Assembly (NCBI RefSeq): GCF_029784155.1
Contig: NC_073693.1
Coordinates: 229,045,961-229,109,960, forward strand
Source: Uranotaenia lowii
Lineage: Eukaryota; Arthropoda; Insecta; Diptera; Culicidae
Direction of reading: 5' to 3'
Length of the DNA: 64,000 nucleotides
The translations under genes and the position numbers were made by a program. Numbering within the stretch: position 1 is the first letter of the stretch; every line of letters begins with the position of its first letter. Positions 45,669 through 57,894 of this stretch are shown here, piece after piece. The notes beneath the pieces were generated by a model. That model was given only the letters and a program-made list of their open reading frames with translations. It ran no database searches and had not been told where the DNA came from.

Positions 45669-45941
45669 AAAAAAATTGTAACTGTGGGCGATGTAATTTT
45701 GGAGGATGTTAGCCAACCTACGTATTATAATTATTGATTTCGGGTTAAAATATTACATCGAAACGATATACACGATCTGAACGCGTCATGTTGTGTAATA
45801 TTACAACTTGCCATCTGGTATCACATCAAGTAGTCAATGTTTGTTCCAATTGACATTCAGAACTGTTTTCGTATCTGAAAATTAGAAATGGATTTTGAGG
45901 CTCAGGAGGATTGTTTTGCTGGTAAGTCATATCAATATTTA

Positions 45942-47258
45942 CAGGGTCCGGCAATTGAACTGCTACAAAACTTTAGGAGTGATGATTACGAAGTATACAA
46001 AACCGAGTTAGATGACACCTTGTCACCTTGTTAACATTATGTCTAAGAAGTCAGAGGATACTTTTGTTAATTTTGTAATCAAGTGTTTTTTTTTTTGTAA
46101 AAGCAGTCCTCAAACCTTAACGTAGTGCTTTGATTGCCTAGTTCCAGGCTGAGAAACGATAGAAAGACATATTTCGTGAGTTGTCCAATGAGTGTATGTA
46201 TTTTTTTTTTGTTTTGGCTTGCACTTGGAAGATACCTGGAGATCAGAAGTACCCAAGTATAGTATGGTGGGGATCGTCAAGCTACAGTGGCCACACCTAC
46301 CATGGTAAAGATCATCAAGATGCACCCTGAGAGAATTTCTTGGCGTAGTAATACTAAATTGGCGATAGATTTTAATACACCGGATCAAAATCGCCGTCGG
46401 AGCTTGGAAGATGATCTTTAGGCTCAGCCTTACAAGATTCTAAAATTTCAAGACCTCTCGTTTGAACAGAAGCAAAAGCGGGTAGAAAGGACGAAAGCGC
46501 AGCTTACGCGGTCCGCGCTTGAAAAATTTGGAGAATATAGTGTTTTCTGCGATGAATTCATCGTCGTTCAGCGGTTCGTGAAAAAACAGAACTACAGATT
46601 TTGGTTGCCAGAAAGATCACGAACCTATGCAAACGTATTAAAGGCCACAAGACGACAGAAATCTGTCTTGTTAAAGATCTGGGTCGGAATTGCCCGTACT
46701 TTCCTGGTGAAGATCAACCGAACGCCCTGAAGAGATGTAGATCAATCAATTTCGATTCGTAGAAAATAGTTCTACGGCATGTCCTCAAACTGTGGTTGCG
46801 TCCCAATTTTGGTTTTGGTTGGTGGTTTTTCAGCAAAACTTCACATTGGCTTACCAAGGAAAAAGGGTCTCAAATTTTGTAGGATTTTTTTAGGGTTAAT
46901 TTCGAGTACGGAGTAGTCGAGGAGTTCGCAGGACCTGAACCCTATGGACTTGGCTGCCTAGCGAATACAGAAGCCCGAAGTCTACTCCACATAACATGAT
47001 GAGTTGGAAGTTCTGAAGCGCCAGCTAGTTGAGTCCAGGGATAAAATACCACAAAAACTACCTGCGGTCTTTTTAGAATATGTGCCTTGAGCTTCTGCAG
47101 CGAGTGGTTAAGCTCAAGGACAAAAAAATCGAAAGGCGCCAATGGATTTTGAAAATATGATCTGTTGATGTAAATCGTATTAAATTTGAAAGAAAAACTT
47201 TTTGTTTTGATCAAATTATTTGTTAGTTCCAATGTAGCACTTCAATTGCCTGACCCCA
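45942..47258 (+). mobile_element. Mariner-type transposon relic, full length
   Basis: Left end CAGGGTCCGGCAATTGAACT and right end (reverse complement TGGGGTCAGGCAATTGAAGT) are imperfect terminal repeats, each next to TA. The length, 1317 bp, is normal for mariner. The interior carries heavily mutated transposase. Confidence 0.8.
46390..47030 (+). pseudogene. Mariner-type transposase relic
   Basis: Pieces of transposase in several frames: LSFEQKQKRVERTKAQLTRS, EYSVFCDEF, NYRFWLPERSRTYANV, VLLKIWVGIART, LPRKKGLKF and SSQDLNPMDLAA (third catalytic Asp region). It resembles the copy at 38463-38921 (SSPDLNPMDFAVW). Frameshifts and stops are frequent, so this is an old copy. Confidence 0.75.
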
Positions 47259-48794
47259 TAGAATACATCTAAGAAAAACCATTGGTCATATTTTTTCTAT
47301 ATTTTTTCCATTGTTAGGCATTTTGGCCCTTGTTTATCAGCATTAATAAAAAAAAGTTCCGGACATTGAAATCAGCCAGTTTTGAAGGTGAGTTTTTTGT
47401 GTTAAATTTTTTAACCCTACTAGTCAATTAATTTGTGTGATGTTTACAGAACTTTATATTCACCGTTTGTGTTTGCGATGTTTCATGACCGATGGCCAAT
47501 ATGGCCATCCAAGAGACAGATACAATACATACGGAACCTAGAAAATCAGTATTTCGTTTATCGTGTTAAAGGCTGGCTGATAGAAGGATTCCCAGATATC
47601 TTTAAAGTTTCTGTTTCAAGATGACATACTATGAACAAAGAATAAGACAAGATTCGGATAGGACAGGGTTCATGTGTGATTAGTTCTGTTTTTACAACTC
47701 CTTTCTTCTGAAAGCCTTAGGCAAAATAGGGCACCCCGTATTTGAACAGTTTAGAAAAAGAAATAATTAGAAAAAGTTTATCAAAGACTAGTTTTTTGAA
47801 GACATTTTTTGGCATCGAATTACAAAAACTAAAAATGTTTTATTGTGATGTTTTTTTATATGTCACAATACCAATTTATCAAATAAAATCATCTCTTAAG
47901 TTTTCATTTCAGTTTTATTCTGATTAAATTAGGCTGGAACAAATATAAATTTCTTCTTTTGTCACCCCCCCCCCCCCTTCGAAAATTTCAAAAACCCCGA
48001 AGGGGGAAATAAATAATGTTTGAAGTATTTTAAGTATAGTTCGAAAAAAAACTCAAGTATTCGAAAGATTACAAGACCAGAAAACTAAATTTGGAAAGAT
48101 GAGAGTTATTTAACCTTTTGTTTTCTTCATTTTATTGAATTTTTTTATACAAAATTACTAGATTTGTAGGTTTTGTGCAATGATATAGTATGCAAATTGG
48201 TTGCATACAAGATTTCGTGCAATTTATTCCAATTTATTTGTTTTTCGGATTATTTTTTATTGTCTCCCCCCTCGCGATGTTCCAACTCCGAGTGACAAAA
48301 GAAGGATTTGAAATTTGTGCCGGCCTTATCTGATCTCTTTATAGACACAAAACTACAAATCTGAAACTGAATTCTTAGGATTAAATATATATCCTTATGT
48401 CGAAAAAATCTAAAACAATCAAACTTATTTATTAGAATTTCAGATAAACTTTGAAAATGATGACGGCAAAAGTTTTTTTTGAGAGCTGTATTTTATTTAC
48501 CTGCTCGAGTCTATCTACTTCATACTTTTAGTGTAATTTTTGTACAGCAAAAACGCGCAGTAGCCAGTAGGTTCAAAATAATGTGATATTAAATACATTT
48601 AGCGACTCAGGTTATGTGCACGTTTTTGATCTAATATAGCAACACTTTTTTTCTGTGTTCAGGGAAATTTTCCGCTGCACAACTTAGTCGAATATCTCAA
48701 CTTCATATCTTTTTAGACAAAAAATTTATTAGCTGTTTAACAGGGGTATGTCTTTTGGCTTTGATGATCAACTATAAATTCAATTGATAGCATG
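47259..48794. other. AT-rich DNA, no gene recognised
   Basis: AT-rich, with a C homopolymer at about 47966-47978. Short open frames show no recognisable motif. Confidence 0.55.
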
Positions 48795-49075
48795 TTCAGA
48801 GGAAAATTTCCTTGAAGAAATTTATAAATTGGCACAACAACCATTAGCAAACTCGGTTCCACAGAAGAAACAAAAATAATGTTGATTTCTCAGTACAAAA
48901 TATTCAATTTTTCCATACAAATCTAAAAGTTCAAATTTTACTCATGTAAACGTTACTTTAAAATTCTGCAAAAAATCATGGATGAGTTTTGGACCAAAAT
49001 AAAGCTTTTAAGGCCCCAGGGTTTGAGAAATTCAAAAATGACACCAAATTGACTCAGTCTACTGAGTATTAAATT
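48795..49075. repeat. Shared repeat family A, copy 3
   Basis: AGCAAACTCGGTTCCACAGA, GTTGATTTCTCAGTACAAAA, AAAAAATCATGGATGAGTTT, CCCCAGGGTTTGAGAAATTC in order. It is the direct-orientation counterpart of 45395-45668 and extends copy 1 on the left. Confidence 0.85.
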
Positions 49076-49533
49076 GGATTAACTGCGAGATAGTGCAGTC
49101 ATCTACGGTTGAAAACTGGAAAATAACATTTGTTTTATCGTTTCAAGTCATTTGAGAAAAGAAATTATGCAGTTTGATTAAGTGTTATGGCTGAATTGTC
49201 AAATTCCTGAACGCTAGAATAATAATTTTCAAAACTCCTTAAAGTTTTTGGGAATACTAGAAAAGGCCTTAAATGCAGATATCTATTAATATTTTTTGTA
49301 GATGCAATATAATCAATTTTCATTTAGCATATTTCAAGATATTACCTTTTTTTGCAAAAATACGAAAGTGGTATTATTCCTATTTCACACCCATTTTTCC
49401 TCAACGCCAATTGTTTCAAGCAAAGAAAGTAAACTCATGCTTAATTTATCTGTTGGATAATTTAGAACAAATTGTAGAAAAAAAGTTTTGACGGTTGTCA
49501 GACATTCATATTCAAAAAAGTAAAAAACAAAGT

Positions 49534-50051
49534 GGTACCGTTAACTGGGGGAACATTGATCACTTTTTAATACATTTAATACATATTTTTTGGCCTCAAA
49601 AACAAATGAAATTTTACCATCATGTAATTTCCTAGATCATCCCACTGTTCCTATGTCCTTTTTTTTTAATTTTAACCATATGATAGTATTTTTAGCCACT
49701 AGTTCTATACAGACTTTCTCGTAGAAAATGTCCGTTTTTTTAAATATCCAAAAATTATCATATAATAACCATAAAAATAACTCTAAAACTACATCTTTAC
49801 TAAGGAAAAAACTAAACTTTCATATAAAATAACCCATTTGCTTCTTAATGTTATCATATTATCAGGAGAGGTGTTTGTTTGACAAATATTTAAAAACTTT
49901 AAAATTAGATTTTAAGTAATATAAAAAATCTCCAACTACAAACCAAATTTAACCTATTTGATACTCAGTTAAAAGGATTTCAAACGTAAAAAACGGTGAT
50001 TATCTGTAAAAATTTCATGTTGATCAAACTTACCCCAGTTTACGATACTGT
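49534..50051. repeat. MITE-like element, TA-flanked
   Basis: CCGTTAACTGGGGGAACATT follows TA on the left. The right end, read in reverse complement, is TCGTAAACTGGGGTAAGTTT, also next to TA, so the ends are imperfect inverted repeats of about 27 bp. Related sequence lies inverted at 19255-19480 and 19860-19895. No coding sequence. Confidence 0.65.
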
Positions 50052-50869
50052 TCACTCATTTTCTCCCATTTTCCAATAGATAGGAGTCGATATGCTCATG
50101 AGCGGACAACTGTTTTTTAAACGTTCGTTAATATGACATTAATTAGTATGACATTTTTTATGAAATCAGTAGTAAGCTCTTTTATTTTAGATTAAGATTA
50201 GGGCGTAGATTTGAGGTTTTAACCATCATTTTTTTTTTTTCAAATCGATAACCCACTTTTTTCTCATAGCGGCATTACACCTGCCTGAAAATTTTTATCA
50301 TTTATAAATATGCTAAAAGTTTCAATTTGTAAAATTTCTGATTTTCAACTGAATTAGAAAGAAAAGCTACATATATTTATTTTTGAGAGATTCGGTACAC
50401 ATGATTTTCAAAATTCAATATAGTACATCAAAATGTTGCAAAACCTTGATTGAGTTTTTAAGTTTTTGGACTTTATTTTCATTGATTTTTGTTCATGCCA
50501 TCCCAAGAAACACCGATAAAGCTAACTAGCATTTGAAAGTATTATTAGAATTTTTTATGACATTTTATATACAGCTTTACAACTGTTTTATTTTGGTCAT
50601 AAAAAAATGCTTACATTATTGATTCAACCCTTCGTATTCAGATTGTTCTGAAAACGCTTACAATTTTTTTACTAAATATATCTACTGTTTTAGAAAGAAC
50701 TCTGAGTGCTTCATTTATGATCCAGTAAAACATAAACTAAGAGGTTGGTTCCAAGCTTTTTTGTTAAAGGCAGGCAGTGCTTGATTTTAAAACCGCAATA
50801 AAACCAGGTGACAGTTTTTGCACAAGATGTATTTTTTTATAAATCATGTGAGACATTTTTGAGTTGAAT

Positions 50870-52330
50870 AAAACAAAGCATATGAAAACCTTTGAAAAAC
50901 TTAAAACCACCGGAAATGGTATGAATATCTCTACAATATGAGTATTTAGTAAAAGGGCTCAACTAGTAGGAAAAAAATTTGTTGCTTGACGCCATCATTA
51001 ATCGAAGATGGTGGCTTCCGCTTTTTTTTCAAAGCTTGAATCGACTGACAAAACAAAGACAATCTCATGAAACATCAACAATATGAGTATGGGGTTAAAG
51101 GGCTTAACAAGAAGAAGTCAAATTTCGTTGTCCAACGGCATCTTGAAATCCAAGATGGTTTCATCCGCTCAACTTGAAAATGGTTAAAAATCGCATTACT
51201 ATGGGTATTAGTTGAAAGGACTCAACGAGTACAAGTCGTATTTTGCTATCATACACCATCTTGAAATATTTTCTTTGCAAACTGATAATAGCTTTAAACC
51301 TCCGTAATATGGCTTTTGAGTAAAGTAAAATTGGCGGCTTCCGCTTTAGTTTAAAGTGCTACACTCAGAAAAATACAATTTTGTGTGCCATAAGATTCTC
51401 TTATGAACTGGCGCCATAAGAAAAATAATTGAAATTCGTAAGTTTGTCTTATGACGCGAATGAACTCTTCAAATAAACACCTTCTCCAATGAGAGATTGT
51501 TGTTTTTCATAAGAGGGTCTTATGGAAACAGAAAATGTTTCGAATAAATATAAAAAAATCAAGATATTTGAGCTTCGATTTAAATTTCAGACTAATTTGT
51601 ATGAAATAATATCAGGTCACTATCAACCCTCGACTCCAACGATGTTTTTGTCGCATCCAGTCCTTAGCACTTTTTCGGTCAATATTCTGGAAAGTTATTA
51701 AAAACAGGGATTTTAGTTTACAAACTTACTACGAAAACTTCGACTAAAACTTTCCATAAAAAGATTCCATTTGGAAAACTTGAAACTTTACGGGGAGTGC
51801 TTCGTTAGACGATAAAAAAAACTGATAGAATGAATCAGTGTGCTCATTATATTTTAACATAGCCATTTAATTTATTTTTCATAAGACGTTCTTATGAAAA
51901 CTGTAAGAATCTCACACGACTCTTATGAAAAACCATTTTACACTCTAAAAAGCGTTAATCGCATAAGATGCATCTCATGAAAATTATAATAAGAATTTGC
52001 CTGAGTGTGTGAATAACTGAAAATCAAATGACAGCCTAACAATATGGGTATTTGATGAAAAGACTATAAGAACAAGTCAAATTTGGTATTCTGACGCTAT
52101 CTTGAAGTCTGAAATGGCGGATTCGATTTTTCTTTTCAAACCTGTATATTATTGAAAATCACTTGGAACCTCCACAATATGGGTATAAAATGAAAGGGTT
52201 GAATAAGAGGAAGTCGAATTTCTCTATCTGATGCCATCTCAAAATCCTATAAAGCGGCTTCTGCTGCATTTCAAATCACTGAAAATCGTAGAAAATTTCC
52301 ACAATATGGGTATTGGGTGATCACTTGATT
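50870..52330. repeat. Degenerate minisatellite (~150-bp unit), interrupted
   Basis: Five or more diverged copies of a unit containing ACAATATGGGTATT, AAAGGGCTCAACAAG, a CGCCATCTTGAAATCC stretch, AAGATGGCGGCTTCCGCTT and TGAAAATC. Copies begin near 50930, 51085, 51200, 52040 and 52180. A MITE-like element at 51362-52007 splits the array. Confidence 0.7.
51362..52007. repeat. MITE-like element with CACTCAG ends
   Basis: Left end CACTCAGAAAAAT and right end reverse complement CACTCAGGCAAAT form short inverted repeats, next to TA on the left and TG on the right (decayed). CATAAGA and TCTTATG motifs recur throughout. It lies inside the minisatellite. Confidence 0.6.
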
Positions 52331-52398
52331 TGATAGTGCTGAAAAACTTTGAAAATCGCGTTAAATTTTAATGAGATTTTAATCTGTTGTTGTATGCA

Positions 52399-53241
52399 TA
52401 AGCTTGCCAGATTGCCCGGATTTATCCGGGTTTGCCCGGATATTTGATGCAAAATTTCGAGAAAGTCTGGTCCGGCCCGGTTGCCCGGATATCGTGAAAA
52501 AAGTCCGGATATTGCCCGGATTTTTTCACAATTTTCACAAAGAAACCAAAAAAAAATCAAAGTTTTTGAGTAAGTTTCAGCAAAACCGATTAACGGTATG
52601 GAAATTTTCAAGGTTGTTTCAAATAATTTCGCTGATTTACTTTTATTAACCTTTAAATATTTAAGTGTTCCAAAAACTTTGTGGAAGTCTGCAATTACAT
52701 TAATAAAATATTAATTTCATTTTTTTGTATTTTTTCTTTGCTTTTATATATAATAACACCTAAATTTTGCCCGGTTTTTGCCCGGTTTTTGGATTTGTTA
52801 TCTTATTTTTAATCGCCGCTGGGATATATTCTTATTTAATTTTTGGCATTTCGGCGAGTTGTGAAAATTCAAGGTAGAGTATTTAGAAAGAATATGAAAG
52901 TATTATAGGTGGAAAGATCAAAGCTAGAGCGCTTTGGGTAGAAGAAATTGAATAGTTGGTGAAAAATGTGAGCAGGGCTTTTGTTGTGTGAACAGCTTTT
53001 GAACTACTTGCGTGATTCTTTGCCGCGCGCCGTTTCAATGTTGATAGGAAGCGATGAAGAAACCCATCGCATTCCTACCCACATTGAAACACGGACGGGT
53101 CGAACACATGTGAGATTGTGTCCGACCGGGTTTTTGGATTTGAAAAATTGAAATCCATGCCCGGATTTTGCCAGGTTTTTTTGGAAAAATGCCCGGAATT
53201 GCTAGGCCCGGATGGGAGTGGAAAAAATTCTGGCAACCTTA
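52399..53241. mobile_element. hAT-type non-autonomous element
   Basis: Exact 8-bp duplications TGTATGCA (52391-52398 and 53242-53249), the size typical of hAT transposons, flank ends TAAGCTTGCCAGATT and, in reverse complement, TAAGGTTGCCAGAATTTT. CCCGGAT, CCCGGTT and related words are repeated near both ends, as subterminal transposase-binding repeats often are. No transposase is seen in the 843 bp. A related, degraded stretch lies at 16360-16790 and in its mirrored copy. Confidence 0.75.
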
Positions 53242-53289
53242 TGTATGCACATTAGACCGCTGCAAAAGATGACTTTTTGCTTCCATATA

Positions 53290-53353
53290 TTTTACACTGA
53301 TGCTTGGTGACCCAAAAGGCATCGATTTTGGGTCACCAAGCATCAGTGTAAAA
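53290..53353. repeat. Perfect 28-bp inverted repeat, 8-base loop
   Basis: The arms 53290-53317 and 53326-53353 are exact reverse complements (core ACTGATGCTTGGTGACCC), with loop GGCATCGA. The transcript would form a long perfect hairpin on either strand. Confidence 0.95.
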
Positions 53354-54718
53354 TTTGAGACGATTTGGTTGATTCGTGAGTTAGCGCAATGCGTTTCAAT
53401 TTTTAGGGAAATTTGTATGGAAGAAGAAATTTTCGCACATTAAATCATCCAGAAAATTCAAATAAGCCACAAACGAAGTTGGTCTTTGCTTTTTTTGTTT
53501 TGACTATTCTTAAGCTTAATTTTTTGCCAACATGATAAGCAGCTTAGAATTTCATGAAAATTGTTATTACCATTTCAAAATAAAAAAAAATATGAATCTA
53601 TTGAAAAGTATTTAAAAATGACAGAATTTGCATGCTACAGTTTTTTAATAATTTCATGAAATGTTTTTGCAAAGGTTATAAATTTGCTGGAAATGCAGAA
53701 CTGTTTTTTGAGATTTTTATTCTCATCCTACGGTTTCACAGCTTTCAAATAAGCAGCTAAAAACAAAAAAAAAATTTTTGAAATGTATAACATCGATTAT
53801 TTTTGCTTTGTATAAGATACCCAAGTAACACCGATAGTTTTATTTGAATCCGCAAGCCCCTTATAAAACCGAAACTTGGTCTAGTAGCCTGCTATAAAAC
53901 TTTAAATATTACTTGGGCAACTTGCGGTTTGTTAACGTGAACAGTACTGCAAGAATCAAAGAATATTTTTTATCCAAAGTTATATTTTTTGGAACTTTCA
54001 CCCCTTATGCACATTTAGAAACACTTCGCCCTACTTGGTCATTAATTTGAAAACATATAACAGTTCAACGAAACGTTTTTACGAATATAAAATGAGTTCT
54101 TTAGAACACCAGTCGCGCGCTGTACCCCGAACAGAACGGGTCGCTTATTTCTTGCTCCTGTGGTGTTTTCTTCTCGAGAATTGACGTGAAAATAATTATT
54201 TTCTGTGGTGCAACTAGTGGGAATATCAGGATATGTTGGTTTTGTTTGTTATTGAATAGTGCCTCGAAATGGAATGTGTTACTTCTCAGATGGAGGTGGC
54301 AAAGGTGGTGTGGATAATTTGGAAATGCATGGATTCGCTTGAGTGATAGATTTTTATGTGGGATGAGTTGCATTGATTCAGTTGCTTGCCAGTGTTTTTG
54401 TCCGCGGACATATTGGAGATGGGGGAGTGTGGGCTAGTGTAATTCTACAACCAATTCGAAAATTTTGAATTGCGATCATGATCGAGGTGGAATTTTGCGT
54501 AAAAATACGCTATCTAAGTGATTTTTCGAGACATGTCCGAACATGTTTTCAGGGGAATGCATGTAATGCCGCCAATGTCATTTGCCAGAGGAGGACAACA
54601 TTTGCTGGTGAGGAAATTCCAATCTATTATTACATTCTCTCTCTCTCTCTCTCTGTCTTACTTCCTTAACTTCCCTCCTAAAATTTTCTTCATAGTAATA
54701 TATAGCGCATCTTTTTTC
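53354..54718. other. AT-rich DNA, no gene recognised
   Basis: No transposon ends or convincing coding sequence. A CT dinucleotide microsatellite lies at about 54637-54655. The moderately GC-balanced stretch 54100-54440 has a short minus-strand open frame with no known motif. Confidence 0.5.
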
Positions 54719-54913
54719 TCACCTATTAGATATAAGCGCAGCGCAGTCGTCACAAAACCAGAACACGTTTTTTGAAAACGTATCTATTTGTCGCGCCAAG
54801 CTTTTCGTCAATCCCGTGCACGTGAGATGAAATCGCTTTTCACAAACGCCCTTGCAAAGTATTTGCTCGATTCCGGTGATGGCCTCCTTGCAAGTCGAGC
54901 AGTGCTGATCCAT
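54719..54913 (-). pseudogene. PHD-finger fragment of a CR1-like ORF1
   Basis: A 64-codon frame from ATG at 54911-54913: MDQHCSTCKEAITGIEQILC, KGVCEKRFHLTCTGL, then FWFCDDCAALIS. The cysteines and histidine (C-X2-C ... C-X3-C-X4-H-X2-C ... C-X2-C) form a C4HC3 PHD-type zinc finger. Such fingers begin the ORF1 protein of CR1-type LINEs, where the C-terminal domain resembles the remnant at 28764-29220. The rest of ORF1 is missing, so this is a detached 5' fragment. A host PHD gene exon is the alternative. Confidence 0.6.
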
Positions 54914-55435
54914 AACGCCAGAAGGTATGCAGCAGGAATTTCAAGTTTGAAACTTTTTCAAGCAGTTGCTGAACTTTCAACTAGTCGCCACTGGATGTCG
55001 CCTCGGATGCCAAAAATCGAGTAGGAGTGTTTACTTAAGTCTTCTTAGTAAACAGATCTTAGACCAAAACACGTCACTTCACACACGATTTTCGCACTTA
55101 TATCTTCAAGAAATACCAGATACTCGATAATTTCCGAGTTTTCTACTGTGTTATTTCTATGAAGGAATGAACAGTAATAATAAAAAGTAACGAAAAACAC
55201 TTTAAAACAAAGTTTTCAATATCATCAAAATATAACAAGATTCATTTACAGACAGAGTTGCCAGGTTTTCGTTTTCGTATCTACGTAGATCAATAGGAAG
55301 TCTCAATGGGTTAGAGTAGGAGGAACTGCTTTGCGTTTTATTTTTTCGCGGTAACGTTGGTGGTTAGAAGACGATGTGTGCGTTGCGCATATCGTTCGCT
55401 CACATCGAATACATGCATGAAAAATAAAACAGTAA

Positions 55436-55634
55436 GGCTGATGTCGTGCTAAAGCTGCAAGCGGCGCGGCGCGTTCGCGCGACGGACCAGCTTTCATTTG
55501 ATCTCGCATGGATTTGTCGCGCTTTACAAAGCGCTTAGTATGACAGGTCTACGCTTTTTCCATGGAGATCAAATGGGAGCTGGTTTGTCGTGTGAACGCG
55601 TTGCGTTGCTTGTTGCTTCAGCATGACATCAGCC
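55436..55634. repeat. MITE with long inverted ends, TAA-flanked
   Basis: Ends GGCTGATGTCGTGCT and, in reverse complement, GGCTGATGTCATGCT. Imperfect complementarity covers about 70 bp per arm of the 199-bp element. TAA lies outside both ends, the 3-bp TWA duplication typical of PIF/Harbinger transposons. No coding sequence. Confidence 0.75.
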
Positions 55635-55637
55635 TAA

Positions 55638-57660
55638 AAGCGATTACGCGGTGCGACGTGGGTGATATTCGTTTTTATTGAATGATCAAAATTCTAATAA
55701 TCAATGATACATGCTTCGCGTCGCGGAATGGCCTCACTGCTTGCAAAACCAGGCAAAATTGAGTGTATTTATTAATATCTATCTGATACGTTTCTAGGAA
55801 CAGGGTTTTAAACTCCTGAATGGGTGCAATCTCGTCAAATTATTAAACATTCATTTCAGCATACTAGGACCAAAAATAAAAAGATGGATCAACATAATTT
55901 TACAGCATGATGACAGCGCAGCCGAATTATTTCTTTTACAATTTTTTGAGTTTATGGTTCCATATTATTATATTAAAAGGAATAATATTTATAAAATGTC
56001 CTCGAAACTTTTACATTTATTTAAATATTTTTATTCCAGCTTCCACGATGTAAATATCTGAATAAAATGAAAAATAATGTTCACATTTAATCTATTTTCA
56101 AATTTTGTTAAGCATTTTTATTAATTTTGATTATTCTAATAATTTGTTCAGAAAGCGAAAAAGTATATCATTTTATTGCATTTCAGCTATCAACCAGAAA
56201 CAATACAACATAAATCAATTGTGTCTGTTTCGTGTTTGTTTTTTTTTTACTTATTTTTCTAATGTTAACACTTTTTTTTAACAGAAATTTTACAATATTT
56301 ACACTTTTTTCCGTTTCTAGAAATAAATTTCACACTTTTTTCTATTTTTGGAAAACAACTTCATCGAAACAGAAGGCGAATCATTTTTTTTATCATCACG
56401 ACGGTTTTTTTAGTAACATCATCAGCTACTGTTAATCGTTTGATTTCATCCTGTTATTTGAAAATATCCAAACTTTGTAGCTTCTTTGTCATGGTTTTAA
56501 ATTTTTCTGTTATTTAAATTCAAAGATGTGTATCAAAAAAATCAAGGCGTAGACGATTCAAGAATTATTTTGTTATTGTCATTGAAGTTGAAATCCGAAG
56601 TTTTCGCGCTGGTGATCGGCAACCTTGCCAACGTTGTGAAATATATAAAAATATCATTACTGGCAACGCTTGTGTAAAGTAATAACCAGCGTGTCTATAC
56701 AGTTACGGGTGGTTGCATATTGAGCAAAAGTAGGCAAGGAGTACCAAAAGTTTCTCAGTGGTGGGGGGTGGAGTCGGAGCGCTTTTTGACAGCGAATTGT
56801 TCGCCTACCATGTCTACGATTACGATTGCCTGTCACAAGATGGACGATTCCGTGTATTCACGCAGAGTAAACTTGAATTTTGGAACGAATTAAATCTGAC
56901 TTTGATTCGAAACATTTTTTTTTTTGTATCCAACTCCTGTTTTCTTTGAATCAATCAATTATAGTTTTGATTCAATAGAATAATTTTTGAAAGAAATTTT
57001 TTGAATTAAATAATTTTGGACTGTGATTTCAAACAAATTCTTTGATTCAAAAGAAATTTGTTCAATTGCATATTTCTTTAGAAACAAAGTAAATTTTCTT
57101 TCATCCAAAGAAAAATGTTTTGAACGGAAAAGAATAATTTTTTGAAACAAAAATTTTCAACTTAGAAGATATTTTGGATTGACTTGCAAGAAGAACAGAA
57201 AACCAAAAAATCGAATAAAGTTCGGTCGCTCGTTTTGAAAATCAAACCAGTGAATCGGAGTAAGCTAGAAATAAGGAGGATTCAGGATGCAAAATGGGAA
57301 GTGTAAGTTAATAAATAGTGAATATTTAAGCTAATTTAAGGGGGGGGTAGGGTCTAACGGGTATAAAAAAACACCATTTTCACGATTTTTTTCTAGAGCT
57401 ATTGTTCAAACAAATGTATTCAAATTTTTTGCATTATACAAAGCATTGTTAAAAGAACATTTAGTAATTTTTTCGTAGAAAAATATTGAAAAATGAGCCG
57501 GTGACGGAGCATTTTCGAGGATGCCTTTTAGAAAACAGGATTTGCGGTGGACACTGTATCTCAGCACAGAATCATCTGAAGTCAAAAAATCAGAGCAAAA
57601 TATTTTTAATAGATGTTTTTCTGGACCCCAACGTTTTTATTTAACTTAAAAATATTTTTA
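55638..57660. other. AT-rich DNA, no gene recognised
   Basis: Mostly AT-rich with long T runs. A G-rich stretch with AGGGTCTAACGGGTATAAAA lies at about 57340-57368. No coding frame with a motif, RNA gene or clear transposon end was found. Confidence 0.5.
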
Positions 57661-57820
57661 TGAAATCAATACTGATGTTATGAAATCGCTTGGTACATCT
57701 TTGTACCTGAAAATGATCACATTTTCATATGTGATGAAAGAAATTAGAGAAACATGAACTATCAAAGAACGAAAGAACATAAGCCGTAAATATCATGAAA
57801 ATTTCGAAAAAGATACAACG

Positions 57821-57894
57821 GCTCACCGACAGGACTTGAACCTGCAATCTCCGCTTCGGTACAACGGCGCGTTAGCCAATTCCACCACGGTGAA
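57821..57894 (-). tRNA. tRNA-like gene, anticodon ACC (copy 1)
   Basis: The 74-nt minus-strand sequence folds into a full cloverleaf: acceptor TTCACCG/CGGTGAG, D stem GTG/CGC, anticodon stem CCGTT/AGCGG with loop GTACCGA (anticodon ACC, nominally Gly GGU), 5-nt variable loop, T stem GCAGG/CCTGT with loop TTCAAGT. The A box (TGGTGGAATTGG) and B box (GGTTCAAGTCC) are good Pol III promoter matches, and a T5 terminator follows about 10 nt after the gene. Odd points: the first pair is U-G, base 73 is C, and a G at -1 could pair with it. ACC is an unusual anticodon, so this may be a tRNA-derived repeat rather than a working tRNA. Confidence 0.6.
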
